Assembly (NCBI RefSeq): GCF_000372725.1
Contig: NW_005197273.1
Span: 103,634 to 155,532, forward strand
From: Emiliania huxleyi CCMP1516
Lineage: Eukaryota; Haptophyta; Isochrysidales; Noelaerhabdaceae
Direction: 5' to 3'
Length of the DNA stretch: 51,899 bases
Shown piece by piece: positions 30,750 to 40,268 of this stretch. Every line of letters starts with the position of its first letter. The stretch's first letter is position 1. The notes under the pieces were generated by a model. The model made no database searches, had not been told where the DNA came from, and saw only the letters and a program-made list of their open reading frames with translations. The position numbers and the translations under genes were made by a program.

Positions 30750-31310
30750 TCTAGAATTCTTTTCTCACATTGAGGCGATGCTCGAAGGCGACGACCTCGC
30801 TCGGAGGTGGAGCGGGGTGGAGAGCAACGTCAGCAAACGTCAGATCTGGGCGCCCGACCCCGCGTCGCTCGAGGCGGTGCGCGACTACCCGAGCGTGAGG
30901 GGCACGCCGGCGGCGCCTCCCGACGGCAAGTACGCGGGCGGCACCCTGCGAGGCATCCGCGTGCTCGGGGCGTTCCTCGGAGACGACGAGTGGAGGAAGA
31001 CGGAGCTCGTCGCGAGGGTCGGACGCGGGCCCAGTACCTCGATGAGGTGACTTGGACCACCAAGAGCTGGCTGGGGCTGCAGAAGCAGCGCATCTCAGTC
31101 GTTCTTCACACGGCAATCGCAGAGCAGATTGTGAATGAGCTTGCCAGCGGCGAGGGCGGTCGAGTGCACGGAGCTAAGTGCCTCGCCGTCCTCGCGGGAG
31201 TCGCTTAGGCGGCTCCAGTGGTGTACCTGTGTTAGTGCCAGTGCGCGCCAGTCCCGTGCCCAGTGTTGTGCGAGGGAGTTTTATGGAATTTTTTCTAAAT
31301 AAATAAGTAC
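30750..31310 (+). mobile_element. Retroelement copy 2: RT fragment joined to tail, internally deleted
   Basis: Begins at an AGAATTCTTTT block (30753). The frame from 30778 reads SNVSKRQIWAPD...GGTLRGIRVLGAFLGDDEWR, the segment after the catalytic core of a non-LTR reverse transcriptase (compare NxxKxxxW...GvxvLGxxiG). It then jumps to QYLDEVTWTTKSWLGLQKQR with SVVLHTAIAEQIVNELA, the tail shared with copy 1, so about 800 bp between them is missing. The 3' end (TTAGGCGGCTCCAGTGGTG...GTGTTGTGCGAGGGAG) is followed by AT-rich sequence. The RT catalytic motif itself is absent. Confidence 0.65.
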
Positions 31311-31370
31311 GTAAGAGCCACATACATTGAATAAAACGGACACACCAAACAAGGGGTGGGGGGGGGTCGA

Positions 31371-31381
31371 AAAATTCTTTT
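31371..31381 (+). promoter_or_regulatory. AAAATTCTTTT motif upstream of the PX gene
   Basis: Exact copy of the motif, 63 bp before the ATG at 31444, with retroelement copy 2 ending about 60-100 bp upstream in the same orientation. Confidence 0.4.
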
Positions 31382-31443
31382 CTGCCTTGACGGGCCCCGG
31401 CCGTCCTTCGAGAGTCTCGCCGGCTCAAACCCCGTGTGGTCGG

Positions 31444-32750
31444 ATGCGAAGGGATTACCAGGATGGCGAGGTGCTCGAGGGCACCACCAGTTACACGCTC
31501 GCTTCCGGCGAAGCGTGGGACGACGCGTCCGAGCTGAAACTGACGCTCGCCATCGTCGGCACGCTCTTCCTGCTGCTCACTGTGCTCACTATGTTTGCGC
31601 GAGCGGCGGGACCGCCGAGCGGCGCGCGCGCCACCGCCACGCGCGCCACCATGAGAGGCGTGGTGGGCCAGAGAGGCGTGGGCGGGCAGCGCCTGATTGA
31701 GGACGACCATGTGCGTTCGGACGACCCCGTGTCATGCGAGGTGATGGCGGGCGCCGCCTCGCCGGTGGCGTATTCGCGACGGCTGCCGCGGCCGTCCGCC
31801 GTGCGGGTGGCGGGCTGGGAGGACCGCGAGGGCGTGACGCACTACGTGATCGAGGTGAAGGAGCCGGGTTCCGCGTCTGTGAAGGACGTGGAGGCGCCCA
31901 CTCGCCGGCTGCACAAGCGGTTCAATGACTTCCGAGGGCTGCCACTCTAGAAGCAGGCTACGCATTCTTGTGATCCAACCAGCGCTTGCGATGACACATA
32001 TTCAGCTACATTCAGCCGTATTCCGCTGTGGTGGCCTGCCTCGTACTCACGCGGTGCTCTGAATACCCTGCACCGTACCGAAGTCTGCGCCGAGGTCGGT
32101 GTGTTTAGCGCGTAGGCTGCACACCGGTGCCGGTGAGGCACTCGGTCTGGCGCTGGCGTCGCCCGCAAAGCTACCGCTCGCACCGCCAGACGACACCTTC
32201 AAGGCGAAGCGCGCGCAGGTGCTCGAGCAGTACTTGCGGAACGCGCTGGGCATCCTCGCCTCACACCCCGCCACCGACGCGCTCGAGCGGCTCGCCGCGT
32301 TCCTCGACCTCTCCTCCGTCTCGTCGGGTCTTGCCTCGCTGGGACCGCCCCCCTCCCTCGCCTCGCCCTCCTCGCTCGCCTCGCCCTCCTCCTCGGCGTC
32401 CTCGCCCGGCCGGCGGACAATCGCGGGCAAGCTCGCGAGCCTAGAAGCGGAAGACCGTAGTCTTGCATTCCAACTAGCGCGCGAGAGGGCACGGATTGAT
32501 GCTGTTTTCACAGTGCCCGTGCCCCTCGTCGTCAGGCAGTGCTCTGAGTACACTGCAGAATACCGAAGTCCCGCCCCGAGGTTGGCGTATTCACCGCTAG
32601 GCTCTCGAGGCCCACCACGCCGCGCTCGCGACTCGCCTCGGCGAACAGTTGCGGCGGCTCCAGCGGCGGCTGGGGCGTCGTTCAAGAAGCTCCGGTGGCG
32701 GCGGCAGGCTCCGACGCCGCGGAGCACCGGGGCGGCAGCAGCGGCGGTGA
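31444..32750 (+). CDS. PX-domain membrane protein (sorting-nexin-like)
   Basis: Three exons (31444-31937, 32116-32446, 32601-32750) join to 324 aa. Residues about 25-55 hold one membrane helix (LKLTLAIVGTLFLLLTVLTM). The PX domain starts near 115 (VRVAGWEDREGVTHYVIEVK...RRLHKRFNDFRG) and, only after splicing, continues LHTGAGEALGLALASPAKLP with the basic/proline element and DDTFKAKRAQVLEQYLRNAL, the usual end. PX domains bind phosphoinositides on endosomal membranes. The C-terminus is a coiled coil (LASLEALEAHHAALATRLGE). Both introns have GC donors (GG|GCTGCC, GAA|GCGGAA) and both are members of the same repeated intron family (178 and 154 bp). An N-terminal helix before PX is unusual but seen in some SNX proteins. 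Confidence 0.75.
31938..32115 (+). repeat. Intron family 1 copy (PX intron 1)
   Basis: 178 bp. Contains GATCCAACCAGCGCTTGCGA, CTCACGCGGTGCTCTGAA, GTACCGAAGTC, and ends GTTTAGCGCGTAG. It shares these blocks in order with 32447-32600 and the MFS intron 43927-44086. Confidence 0.8.
32447..32600 (+). repeat. Intron family 1 copy (PX intron 2)
   Basis: 154 bp. Contains TTCCAACTAGCGCGCGAGAG, GGCAGTGCTCTGAGTACACT, AATACCGAAGTCCCGCCCCG, and ends GCGTATTCACCGCTAG. Two members of the family therefore sit in one gene. Confidence 0.8.
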
Positions 32751-33219
32751 AGGCAAGGCCGCGGATGCGTTGTCGCAGCAAGGCGGTGTCGGTAAGGCCG
32801 TCGGAGCGGCGGGCGCGTCGGGGAATGGGGCGATGGTCTAAGCGCTGAGCGCACGGCGGGGCCACACTGCGAGTGTGCAGTCTGCAGGGCCGAAGGGCTG
32901 AGTCGTAGTTTATGTGTCGCGCGTTCTGCGCGCGTGCCGTCTCTCCGGTTCAAATATCGCGATCCGTTACGGACAATTTTCTTGCGCGCACACCCGACAC
33001 CACACCCCGACTTCGACGCGTTCGAGACGACGCAACTCTGGCAACTCTCAAACAGGACCCACCGGCTACTTTCGCGTCCACGATCCCTGCGAGACTGAAA
33101 ACGCGCAACATCGTCAGCACACAGCAGTAACGAGACTCGCAGAGAGACACGCGTACGCGCTACAGCTCTACGCGTGGCGCCTGCAAGTCAAACGTGTTTT
33201 TCTCGTAACGCGAATAGCT
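32751..33219. other. Intergenic, no gene seen
   Basis: Follows the PX gene stop. Basic, low-complexity frames only; nothing recognisable. Confidence 0.4.
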
Positions 33220-33495
33220 CTAGTCAATAGTCGGGCACCCGGCCGTTGGCAAACCTCGGTGCGCACCGCTCAAAGCAATTCGCCTGGCCATCGGCGAATT
33301 CCATGTCACCATCCTCTCCGCACCTTTCTCGCCCTCGAAGTACTGCATCATCGCGCACCACCCGCTCAGCACCTTTCTCGCCCTTGTAGTAATGCACCCG
33401 GCCGTCGGCGAACTCCATGCGCACCTTCCGCTCTGCGCCTCGTTCGCCTCGTAGTATTTCAGCAGGCCGCTGATTATGTGGTACTGGAGGGCCAC
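33220..33495 (-). pseudogene. Decayed 'YEGExGAERxVR' repeat-protein fragment
   Basis: In the minus strand, pieces of a roughly 20-residue repeat can be read in three frames: YYEG(E)RGAERKVRMEFADG, then RVHYYKGEKGAERVVR, QYFEGEKGAERMV and MEFADGQANCFE. Single-base losses break the frame at least twice. Such repeats are plentiful in haptophyte genomes (from memory). It lies directly after the stop of the next minus-strand gene and is not expressed as one protein. Confidence 0.6.
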
Positions 33496-33499
33496 CACA

Positions 33500-34504
33500 T
33501 CAACCCTTGCGGAGGTGGCTGAGATTTGCGGTGCCGCTTACCACCATCAGCCGTGCGTGCTCCTTGTGGTAGGCGACAAATGCGCCACGAAGAGAGTCGT
33601 CGAGCAGACGGCCCGCCAGGTACTCAATGCGAGACAAGTTGACGTGCTTCTCACGCACGAAGGCGCGAACTAGAGCGTGGAACGCGGTGAGGCCCCCGTC
33701 GTGGTGTACGTGACTCGTCACCCGCTCGAGCGGCTCGTCTGTTACTGGACAGCGCGGCGAGTCGTGCTCCCGAAAGAAGGCGGCGCGGAACGCCTCAACG
33801 TCGGCATGGACAGCGAGTCTGCAAGCGTTCGCAAAGCGCTGCACCGGGCTCTTCGTGCGCTTGGGGTTGAAGGGCGGGTCGGCGGTCTTGCGTCGTCGTG
33901 CGCGACGACGGGCTGGTCCCGAGGGCGACGATGTTGTCGAGCAGGATGCGGATCGCGTGTGTCCCTCGAGGACCCTGCAGCACCCCACAATCGCACGTAA
34001 AGAGCAGCGGGACGGGGAGGGTCGCATATCCATGTTTCAGGAGCGGCACACCTCCGAGCCGTGGGCTCTAGCAGGTCGTAGCCCTGCACGCTGCACCATC
34101 CATCGGGGGGCACGTCACAGTGGTCCACGTGGAACCAGCGCGTCTTGGAGCACACGTTGCCATACGCGGTGCAGGTGAAGACGTGCGCAACGCGCAGCTC
34201 GCCTGTGTGAGAAGCGGGGGTACACTCCGGTCTCACATGGGACGGGATGCATGTGTGCGTTGTGCTTTCTCTCGGCACCTGAATTGAAGGCACGCCCACA
34301 CTCGTGGCATGCTGTCCGCTTGGACGGAGCGACGTCGACCGTGTGGTGCATGCGTGGTGCCCAAGGATCTGACGACGGTGCACCCTTGTCTGAGTCCGGT
34401 GCTTGCAGCGAGCAAGCATTGTCGGTGTGCTCAGCCTCAGGAGGGAGGCGCTCAGGACCGGTCGCCACCTCTGCCGCGCCGACCGCCGTCGTGGAGGCCT
34501 GCAT
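33500..34504 (-). CDS. Putative zinc-finger / HNH-like domain protein, multi-exon
   Basis: Minus strand from the ATG at 34504. The first exon carries a C2H2-like cluster (ACHECGRAFNSGAERKHNAHMH). After a likely 40-bp intron (GTCCCATG...CACACAG near 34200) comes VAHVFTCTAYGNVCSKTRWF with HVDHCDVPPDGWCSVQGYDL. After a second intron near 34050-33980 a short link follows (GTHAIRILLDNIVALG). The last part (to 33500) reads VQRFANACRLAVHADVEAFR, SPRCPVTDEPLERVTSHVHH, FHALVRAFV and AYHKEHARLMVVSGTANLSH. That C-terminal block resembles the HNH-like domain that often accompanies DUF3223 in algae and protists (CPVTGxxL...vDH...F..L...F...YHxxxAxLRxVxxxAN). Internal splice sites are not fixed, so total length is uncertain. 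Function unknown, possibly nucleic-acid binding. Confidence 0.45.
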
Positions 34505-34532
34505 CCAGCGCGAGGTGACGACGCGAGACTGA

Positions 34533-34541
34533 GAATTCTTT
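34533..34541 (+). promoter_or_regulatory. GAATTCTTT motif upstream of SAM-like gene
   Basis: Partial copy of the AAAATTCTTTT motif, about 105 bp before the ATG at 34647 and on its sense strand. It also lies 29 bp from the start of the divergent gene at 34504. Confidence 0.3.
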
Positions 34542-34646
34542 CTGACGCCGTCGGCGGCCTGCCGCCGCTCTCTGCCCTCTCGGCGGCCGCCACAGCGAGC
34601 ACCCACCCGCAGCCCGGGGGCCACGCGGCCGGGCACCACGCCTTCG

Positions 34647-35492
34647 ATGGCGGCCTCGCCCGCCATCGACCTGCGAGAGCCGCTCGCGGCTCTGTTCAAG
34701 CGCGCGGGCGTCGCCGACAGCCTTTACCGCAGGTATGAGGGGCGGCTCGCGGAGCTGGGCGTTGGCGATGCCGGCGACCTCCTCGAGGAGGTCGCTGAGA
34801 AGGGCATCGGCTCGCTCGACATCCACGACCGCCAGGCGGAGAAGCTCCGCCGAGCTCTTCTCGGCCTGCGGGGCTGGGGGGACGCAGCTGCGGTCTTGGC
34901 ATCCCTCAGCGGCTTGTCGCTGGGCGACACCCCGGCTGGGGTGGCGGCTGGCGATCAGGCGGCTGGTGGCGGGGCAGCGGCTGGCGGCGAGGGCCGCGGC
35001 GGCGCGCGCCCCGAAGAGGCGGACGGCGGTGCCTGCGACGCGCAGGCCGCTGAAGGTGGGTCCGGAGGTGGGACCGAGGGATCCAGTTTGGACCCCTTGG
35101 AGCCCGCGCTGCCGGAGAGCGGCGATGGGACGATTGCCGCCGCGGGGGGGGAGGAGGAGGTCGAGGGCGGGCGGAAGGCGCCGCGGCGCCGCCGAGGGCG
35201 GCGCGGCCGTGGCGCCAGGGGTCGCGGCACACACACCACCGTACCGCGCCGCGCGCACGCCCACCGCCCCCGTTGTTTTGCGTTGAGGGGTCAGCGCGAT
35301 CCAACTCACAGCTCTGGGCCGGCGCGGGGGCCCCAGAGGGTGTCCATGCGGGGGGGAGATGGGGTCCCATGGCCCGCCGCAGGCGCCGATTTTTTTGAGT
35401 TTTTTTTCGCGATTTTTTACTTGTTTTCATGGGAATTCGGCGTACTTGCGGCCATGCTATCACGCCTTGCGACAGCCTGTCGGCGCAGCTGA
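34647..35492 (+). CDS. SAM-like domain protein, hypothetical
   Basis: 281 aa, single exon. Residues 8-80 (LREPLAALFKRAGVADSLYR, RLAELGVGDAGDLLEEV, GSLDIHDRQAEKLRRALLGL) look like a sterile-alpha-motif type helical bundle. The rest is glycine/alanine-rich and then basic (RRRRGRRGRGARGRG), and the last 60 residues include a hydrophobic FFEFFFAIFYLFSWEFGVLA. The second half may be read-through past an unseen splice site. Divergent from the zinc-finger/HNH-like gene, sharing about 140 bp of promoter region. Confidence 0.45.
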   Translation: MAASPAIDLREPLAALFKRAGVADSLYRRYEGRLAELGVGDAGDLLEEVAEKGIGSLDIHDRQAEKLRRALLGLRGWGDAAAVLASLSGLSLGDTPAGVAAGDQAAGGGAAAGGEGRGGARPEEADGGACDAQAAEGGSGGGTEGSSLDPLEPALPESGDGTIAAAGGEEEVEGGRKAPRRRRGRRGRGARGRGTHTTVPRRAHAHRPRCFALRGQRDPTHSSGPARGPQRVSMRGGDGVPWPAAGADFFEFFFAIFYLFSWEFGVLAAMLSRLATACRRS

Positions 35493-36276
35493 CCGTGCCA
35501 TGATGCACAATTGATCACCTGCATAGCTCGCGGCCTTAGTATCAAGCATTCAGTGACGACCTGATCGTACGGCCAGTAGGAAGGTGTCCTTCCAGCTGCG
35601 TGCACGCTTCTGGCGCAATGCGCGTCACCTCGGATTGGCTGCTGGCACTCTCGAGGCTATGCCTACACAGCCTCGCGCGCATGGGCAGTCAAGAAGGACC
35701 GCGCACCTTCTCAGGACAGCGCCGGTGCCTCTCTCTTGGACCGGCAAACTTGGTGGTCTCGTGTCACCAATGTGGGACCAGTGCGGCATCGCGCCATCGA
35801 CAGCTCTGAACTGCGCCTCACCACTGACCGGGAAGGCCGCCAAGTGGGCCAGCACAGGTCGCACATTGTGGCAGCAGTCAGCAGTGCATGGCTGATAGCT
35901 AGAGCAGCAGCGTCAGGATCGCAGGGTCGGATCGTGTCAAGCCTCTCGCCCGGCCGGCCGCGTGCAGACGTCGGCCCCTGTCTGCTGTCTGGAGTGATCT
36001 GTCGGCGGTCAGTACGACCGATCAGGTCGGAGTTTTCTGGTGGTTGGAGGGTCTATCTGTATGTACTCCTCGAGATCTCTCCAAATCTGCCCTCTACTTA
36101 ACCGTACTTAATCGGGAAGTTGGTGCTCTGAGCGACTCTGAGCGCCGGAGCCCCGTTTCCAGCCCGTTTCCGCACTGCGGCGCGGCGCACGGTGCCTCCG
36201 GGGGGCCCCGCGCCGGCCCAGAGACTCACAGCACTCTGTCAGCAGCTCCGCGACTACTCTACATTCAATACACTTC
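35493..36276. other. Intergenic, no gene seen
   Basis: More balanced base composition; several short frames without any recognisable motif. Part will be the 3' region of the PfkB gene. Confidence 0.4.
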
Positions 36277-38262
36277 CTAGACGCACCCATCACTGACATC
36301 GGCGCTTCTCCTGACGGCGCCGCACTCGAGCACGGCCCGCACCTCCTCCGCCGCCAGCGGCGTCTCGCATGCGCCCGCGCGGCTCACGCAGAGCGCACCC
36401 ACTGCCGCGCCCCACCGCAACGCGGTGGGCACGTCCGCCGGGTCGCGCAGATACTGCGGTGAGGAGGGGCACGGTAAGAAGGAGAGCAGGGCAAAGTAGC
36501 GAGACAAGTACGCTTCTCCGCACACGCAAGGGGGGTGGGGCAAACGCCAGGCAGCCCCTCGCATCTCCACACCGAGACACCTGCGCGAGGAAGCCGGCGG
36601 AGCAGGCGTCGCCCGCGCCTGTTCACAGCTGCGCCCGTCACCGGCGCCTAGACTTCACCGCGGCCCGCCTCGCAAACGTCGCCCGCGCCCGTCGCGTCGA
36701 CAAACGCCTCCACCGGCGCCGCCGGCACCTCCCACCGCTCGCCGCCTCGCCCAGCGAGAATACCGCGCCCGCCGGCCTGCTCAGAGGAGGAGGGGTGGAG
36801 AGACGCCGTTCACGGCGTCGCGAGAGGAGAGCGCCCGCCGACCTTGACCACCACCAAGGTGGAGATATCTCCCCATATCTCCCCACATCTCCCCATATCT
36901 CCCGACCTTGACCACCACCAAGGTGGAGGGGTGCCGCGCCGTCAGCTGGTCGATCGCCTGTCGGTCAACAAGTAGACATCGGGCGCGCGGGCGCTCGTGC
37001 GCAGCTCACTCAGGGCGAGGGACTTCAGCACAGCTCCCACGCCGCGAGGCTAGCACGCACGCACATGGCGAGACGGCCTTTAATGAGCCCGTTCAGACGA
37101 GTGTTGTCGAGGCTTGGGCGATCGCTGGGCGTGGCAAGTGCCGCTGGCGGTGCGCGCCTTGCGCGTCTTGCCTGAGTGTCTCAACTGACTGATCAATGAA
37201 TGCTTGACTCACTCACTACCCCCATTCACCTCCTCGGCGGTGGCGACGGCGGTGGGCTCGCCGACAGAGGCGATGCCGCACGCCTCTGCCTCGTTTGGCA
37301 GAAAGACGTCGAGCAGCGGCAGAAGACTACACGGCGCGGATACACCCAGTCAGGGCGTGAGCACAGTATCATCGCGTAGTGTCTTCGGAGTACCCGAGTG
37401 TGAACACCCGCTGTGAAGCACCTCCCTTTCCGCCTCTCCCGCCCTCACTGTCTGCGATGTGACATTCTTGTTTCTGATCGACCTCTCTGTACACCCGCGC
37501 CACGAGTGCGGCGGACTGCAGCGGAGTGCGGCGGAGTGCGGCGGAGTGCGTGTGTCCTCTCGAGTGCTAGTTTGGAAGACGAGAGGACCCCATCCCCCCA
37601 TCTAGCGGCGGAAGCCGGCGCAGGTGGCCGCCCTCGCCGCTCCACTTGCCGGAGCAGTCGTGCTGTGGGTCCATGGAGAGCAGCGTGCCGCGCGCCTTGG
37701 TTCACAGCGGGGGGTGTGAACACACGGGGTGTGGAGCGGCCATGCCATGCTCACTCCAGCGTGCCTTGAGTGCGCGGAGCAGGTCGAGCAGCGCGTCGTC
37801 GTGCAAGCCGACGCAGTTGAAGTAGCCTCCGAGGTGCACCAGCGCCCACGACTCTGCGAGCAGCTCCGCCGAGAAGAGTCCTGTCGTGACGCGGTGCACG
37901 GTCTCGTAGCAGGAGCACATCGCGCGGTCTTCGCTGCCGGACAGGATGACGCAGCACGACTGCGGCACGCCCGGCAGCAGGCGGAGCGTGCGCGACGGCG
38001 ACGTCAGGCTGTCCTCGGCCTCGAGCGTGCGGAGGTAGTGCCGCCCAGGCTCGTCGTCGCCGACGCACGAGTAGAAGAAGGCCTCGAGCTCGCAGCCGCC
38101 GAGCGCTCCGAGCTGCCGAGCGGTGTTGCCGCAGGCGCCTCCTGGCAGTAGCCGCACAGAGGAGCAGGCGACGTCCGTCCCCCAGCAGGGCAGCGCGCCT
38201 ACGCCGCCCACCTGAACGTCGACGAACGCGTCGCCGATGAGAGCCGCTCGGCGAGTCGCCAT
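36277..38262 (-). CDS. PfkB-family carbohydrate kinase
   Basis: Eight exons (38262-37765, 37695-37616, 37326-37230, 36957-36907, 36842-36822, 36776-36689, 36618-36581, 36453-36277) join to 349 aa, all phases consistent. The start MATRRAALIGDAFVDV and LPGGACGNTARQLGALG form the substrate lid. SMDPQHDCSGKWSGEGGHLR and VFLPNEAEACGIASVGEP follow, then HPSTLVVVKVG. The signature VDATGAGDACSAGFLAQ holds the catalytic aspartate; the end is TALRWGAAVGALCVSRAGA. The family phosphorylates ribose, adenosine, fructose and similar sugars with ATP in the cytosol or organelles; which one is not clear. Exon 5 is 21 nt and its peptide (VGGRSPL) imitates the start of exon 6 (AGGRGIL), so the protein carries an extra heptapeptide. 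Four introns have GC donors. Intron 4 is flanked by a perfect 27-bp duplication. Confidence 0.88.
36777..36821 (-). repeat. 45-bp mini-intron in the PfkB gene (intron 5)
   Basis: Exactly 45 bp; 36 of 45 positions match the core in the SMYD5-like arrays (GCGACGCCGTGAACGGCGTC at the donor, CTGAGCAG at the acceptor). The 21 nt before it (36842-36822) and the 21 nt after it (36776-36756) match at 16 of 21 positions. The 21 + 45 cassette structure is thus the same as in the arrays but older. Confidence 0.85.
36838..36928 (-). repeat. 27-bp direct duplication flanking PfkB intron 4
   Basis: Copies at 36838-36864 and 36902-36928 are identical (CCGACCTTGACCACCACC plus AAGGTGGAG) and 64 bp apart. Splicing GTC AAG|GTCGGG...GTCAAG|GTC removes exactly one copy with a purine-rich ATGGGGAGAT filler. 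The duplicated part encodes STLVVVKVG. Confidence 0.9.
37327..37615 (-). repeat. Intron family 1 relative (PfkB intron 2)
   Basis: 289 bp. In gene direction CTTCCAAACTAGCACTCGAG then AGGACACACGCACTC matches the MFS intron block (AACCAGCGCTCGAGAGGACA). A small ACTCCGCCGC tandem and GTGTTCACACTCGGG follow. It ends GCGCCGTGTAG. Confidence 0.65.
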
Positions 38263-38659
38263 TCCGGGAAAATGGAGGTGCTGTCCCTGGCGCTCGACTC
38301 GAGCGAACTCGAAAATGGAGGAGCAGGCCGTGTTCGCGGGATTGTTATTCTTCTTTGTATAGGGCCACCGGCCGTCACCGAACACGCAAGCCACAGCTGT
38401 GAATGAATAAATTCGTCTCTCGAAATACTAGACACCAAGGAAGCGCCCTCTCCCCACCTAATCACTCCTCGTCCGAGCGGCTGAGCTCGAGAAGCTCAAA
38501 GGCCGGCTTGGCGACACAATCAATCCGTCAGAGGGACAGATCCGTGAAGTCTTCGCGAACATGTCAAAGGCCTAAGGAGCTCTCGTCTAGGCCGAAGGCG
38601 AGGCTCCCTCGCCAGTTGAGGATGGACCGCCCGCGTGGTTCGACGACTTCAACGACAAC
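38263..38659. other. Spacer between two tail-to-head minus-strand genes
   Basis: Upstream region of the PfkB gene and 3' region of the four-helix membrane gene. No motif of note beyond an AT-richer patch at 38335-38430. Confidence 0.35.
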
Positions 38660-39175
38660 TTAAGAGTCGGCGAGCAGCTTTCGGTACTCAGAGCGAAAGA
38701 GCCATACGGTGATAGGTACCGCCGCCGAGCCCACAACCAATGCGACTCCGGACAGCTTGTTCCAAATGCCGCCAATAGACCATACGAGTATGGCACAAGC
38801 AATGATGAGCGATACTACGCCGAACCAGAGCGTGAACTTCCGCACCGTCATCGATAGCGCACTGAATCGCGCGTTTTGTGCCGCCGAATTGTTCTGGCGC
38901 GTGCTTCTCCCAACAACCATGTGGATGTAGTACACTTCGAGAAGCGCAAAAGTGGTCGAGAAGAGGGAGAGCGCGGCAGACACGGCCAGCAAGAACTTGA
39001 CCACATCGGGACCGGGCACCCAATCGACAAACAGGATTGCACCGACGGCACAACCAAAGTTGAGGGACGATATGATCGGCATCGCGCTTGTGCCCGTAGC
39101 CACACTCACCATCTCGTCGACGCTGATCACCCTTGTATCGTTTTCTGGTCCGAACGCTGCAGGACCTTCCTCCAT
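38660..39175 (-). CDS. Four-helix membrane protein, unrecognised
   Basis: 171 aa from the ATG at 39175. Four hydrophobic segments: IISSLNFGCAVGAILFVDWV, FLLAVSAALSLFSTTFALLE, TLWFGVVSLIIACAILVWSI and LSGVALVVGSAAVPITVWLF. Between helices 2 and 3 is a basic loop (VVGRSTRQNNSAAQNARF). The short N-terminus and C-terminus (RSEYRKLLADS) probably lie in the cytosol. No family name comes to mind, though four-helix proteins of this layout are common in algae. An in-frame extension to 39304 would code through the AAAAATTCTTTT motif at 39269, which I take as untranslated leader; that sets the start. Codon use is less GC-biased than elsewhere. Confidence 0.6.
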   Translation of the reverse strand: MEEGPAAFGPENDTRVISVDEMVSVATGTSAMPIISSLNFGCAVGAILFVDWVPGPDVVKFLLAVSAALSLFSTTFALLEVYYIHMVVGRSTRQNNSAAQNARFSALSMTVRKFTLWFGVVSLIIACAILVWSIGGIWNKLSGVALVVGSAAVPITVWLFRSEYRKLLADS

Positions 39176-39268
39176 GGATGTCGGTGCTGTCGGTCTAGCC
39201 CCAGCCGGCTCCGATGCGTCTTGCGGTGCAGCTGCCGCTCCTCGCTTGTTACACGAGCTTGGAGAGGC

Positions 39269-39279
39269 AAAAGAATTTT
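39269..39279 (-). promoter_or_regulatory. AAAATTCTTTT motif upstream of the membrane-protein gene
   Basis: On the gene's sense strand, 94 bp before the ATG at 39175. Further copies at 39706-39716, 39857-39867 and 39945-39955, all in the same orientation, terminate stacked retroelement tails upstream. Confidence 0.45.
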
Positions 39280-39389
39280 TCAACAAAAGGCGGTCGCACG
39301 ACACGATTCACGCGACAGGTGAGGCGCGGGCGACGGCTTCCTCAGAAGCCGTCGCCCGCACCACAGGAGCAGTCACACCACTCCCACTC

Positions 39390-39690
39390 CGGCGCCCACC
39401 CACTCCCCAACCCGACATCCCCACCCCACCCCACAACCCCGCCCCACCGCGACCCGAGAAACCCCGCCCCGCCCCGCCCCGACCCGATCCACCCCGCCCC
39501 GCCCCGCCCCGCCCCCCCCACCGGACCAACCCGCGAGCCGCTCCCGGCTTCGCCCCCCGCCCAAGCCCCACCCGCGCCTGCGCCTGCCACCCGCGCCGCC
39601 TCCCCCACGCGCACCCACGACGCAAGCCGCCCGCCGCCCGCCGCACCGCCGCCTCGCCCGCCGCCTGCGCCTCGCCCGGCCCTCGCCCAG
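39390..39690. repeat. C-rich low-complexity tract
   Basis: Nearly pure pyrimidine/CCCCG sequence (ACCCCGCCCCGCCCCG-type). It holds long open frames in several directions only because stop codons are rare in such sequence. No gene is called here. Confidence 0.8.
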
Positions 39691-39699
39691 TCGGCAGCC

Positions 39700-39975
39700 C
39701 CAGGCAAAAGAATTTTACAACCTGCTCCCTCGCACAACAGTGTGTGTGTGTGTGTGCCGTCCTCCCATCCCTCCCTTGGGTTGTCTGTTTTCTTTCTTTC
39801 TTTCTTACACTGGGCACGGGACTGGCTCGCACTGGCACTAACACAGGTACACAGGCAAAAGAATTTTACAAGCACTCCCTCGCACAACACTGGGCACGGG
39901 ACTGGCGCGCACTGGCACTAACACAGGTACACCACTGGAGCCGCAAAAGAATTTTACAACAAAACTCCCTCGCAC
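39700..39975 (-). mobile_element. Stacked retroelement 3' tails
   Basis: In minus direction two near-identical tails read GGTGTACCTGTGTTAGTGCC, AGTGCGCGCCAGTCCCGTGC and CCAGTGTTGTGCGAGGGAG, each ending in TTGTAAAATTCTTTT. A third end carries a GAAAGAAAGAAAG run and CAAGGGAGGGATGGGAGGAC (also at 50886-50930). They match the tail of copy 2 (31205-31285). The tandem stacking suggests repeated insertion at the same motif. Confidence 0.7.
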
Positions 39976-40268
39976 GACACTAGCCAAATGTGAGCGATCA
40001 AAACTTGAGTTGCATTCTCTTGTGGTATGACGTATGTGGACAAAACATCTTTCTCGTCAATGGAAACCGACGGAAGCACCATCCCTCCCTTTAGTTTTGC
40101 CCTCCGCTCTATGCACTGGTGAAGGACGATCCACATAACTCACCAGACAAAATTCAAAATTTGAGCTAAGATTTGGGTGGGGTTGAGCGCGTGAACGTGA
40201 AAATCGCCGATTTGGCGCGAGTCGTCGCGCCTCTCGAGTCGCCACGCTGGCAACCGTGCCGCCCGCCG

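Noticed and set aside
39214..39983. Proline-rich proteins in the C-rich tract
   Set aside because: All frames are open in CCCCG repeats; no start context, splice logic or conserved part.
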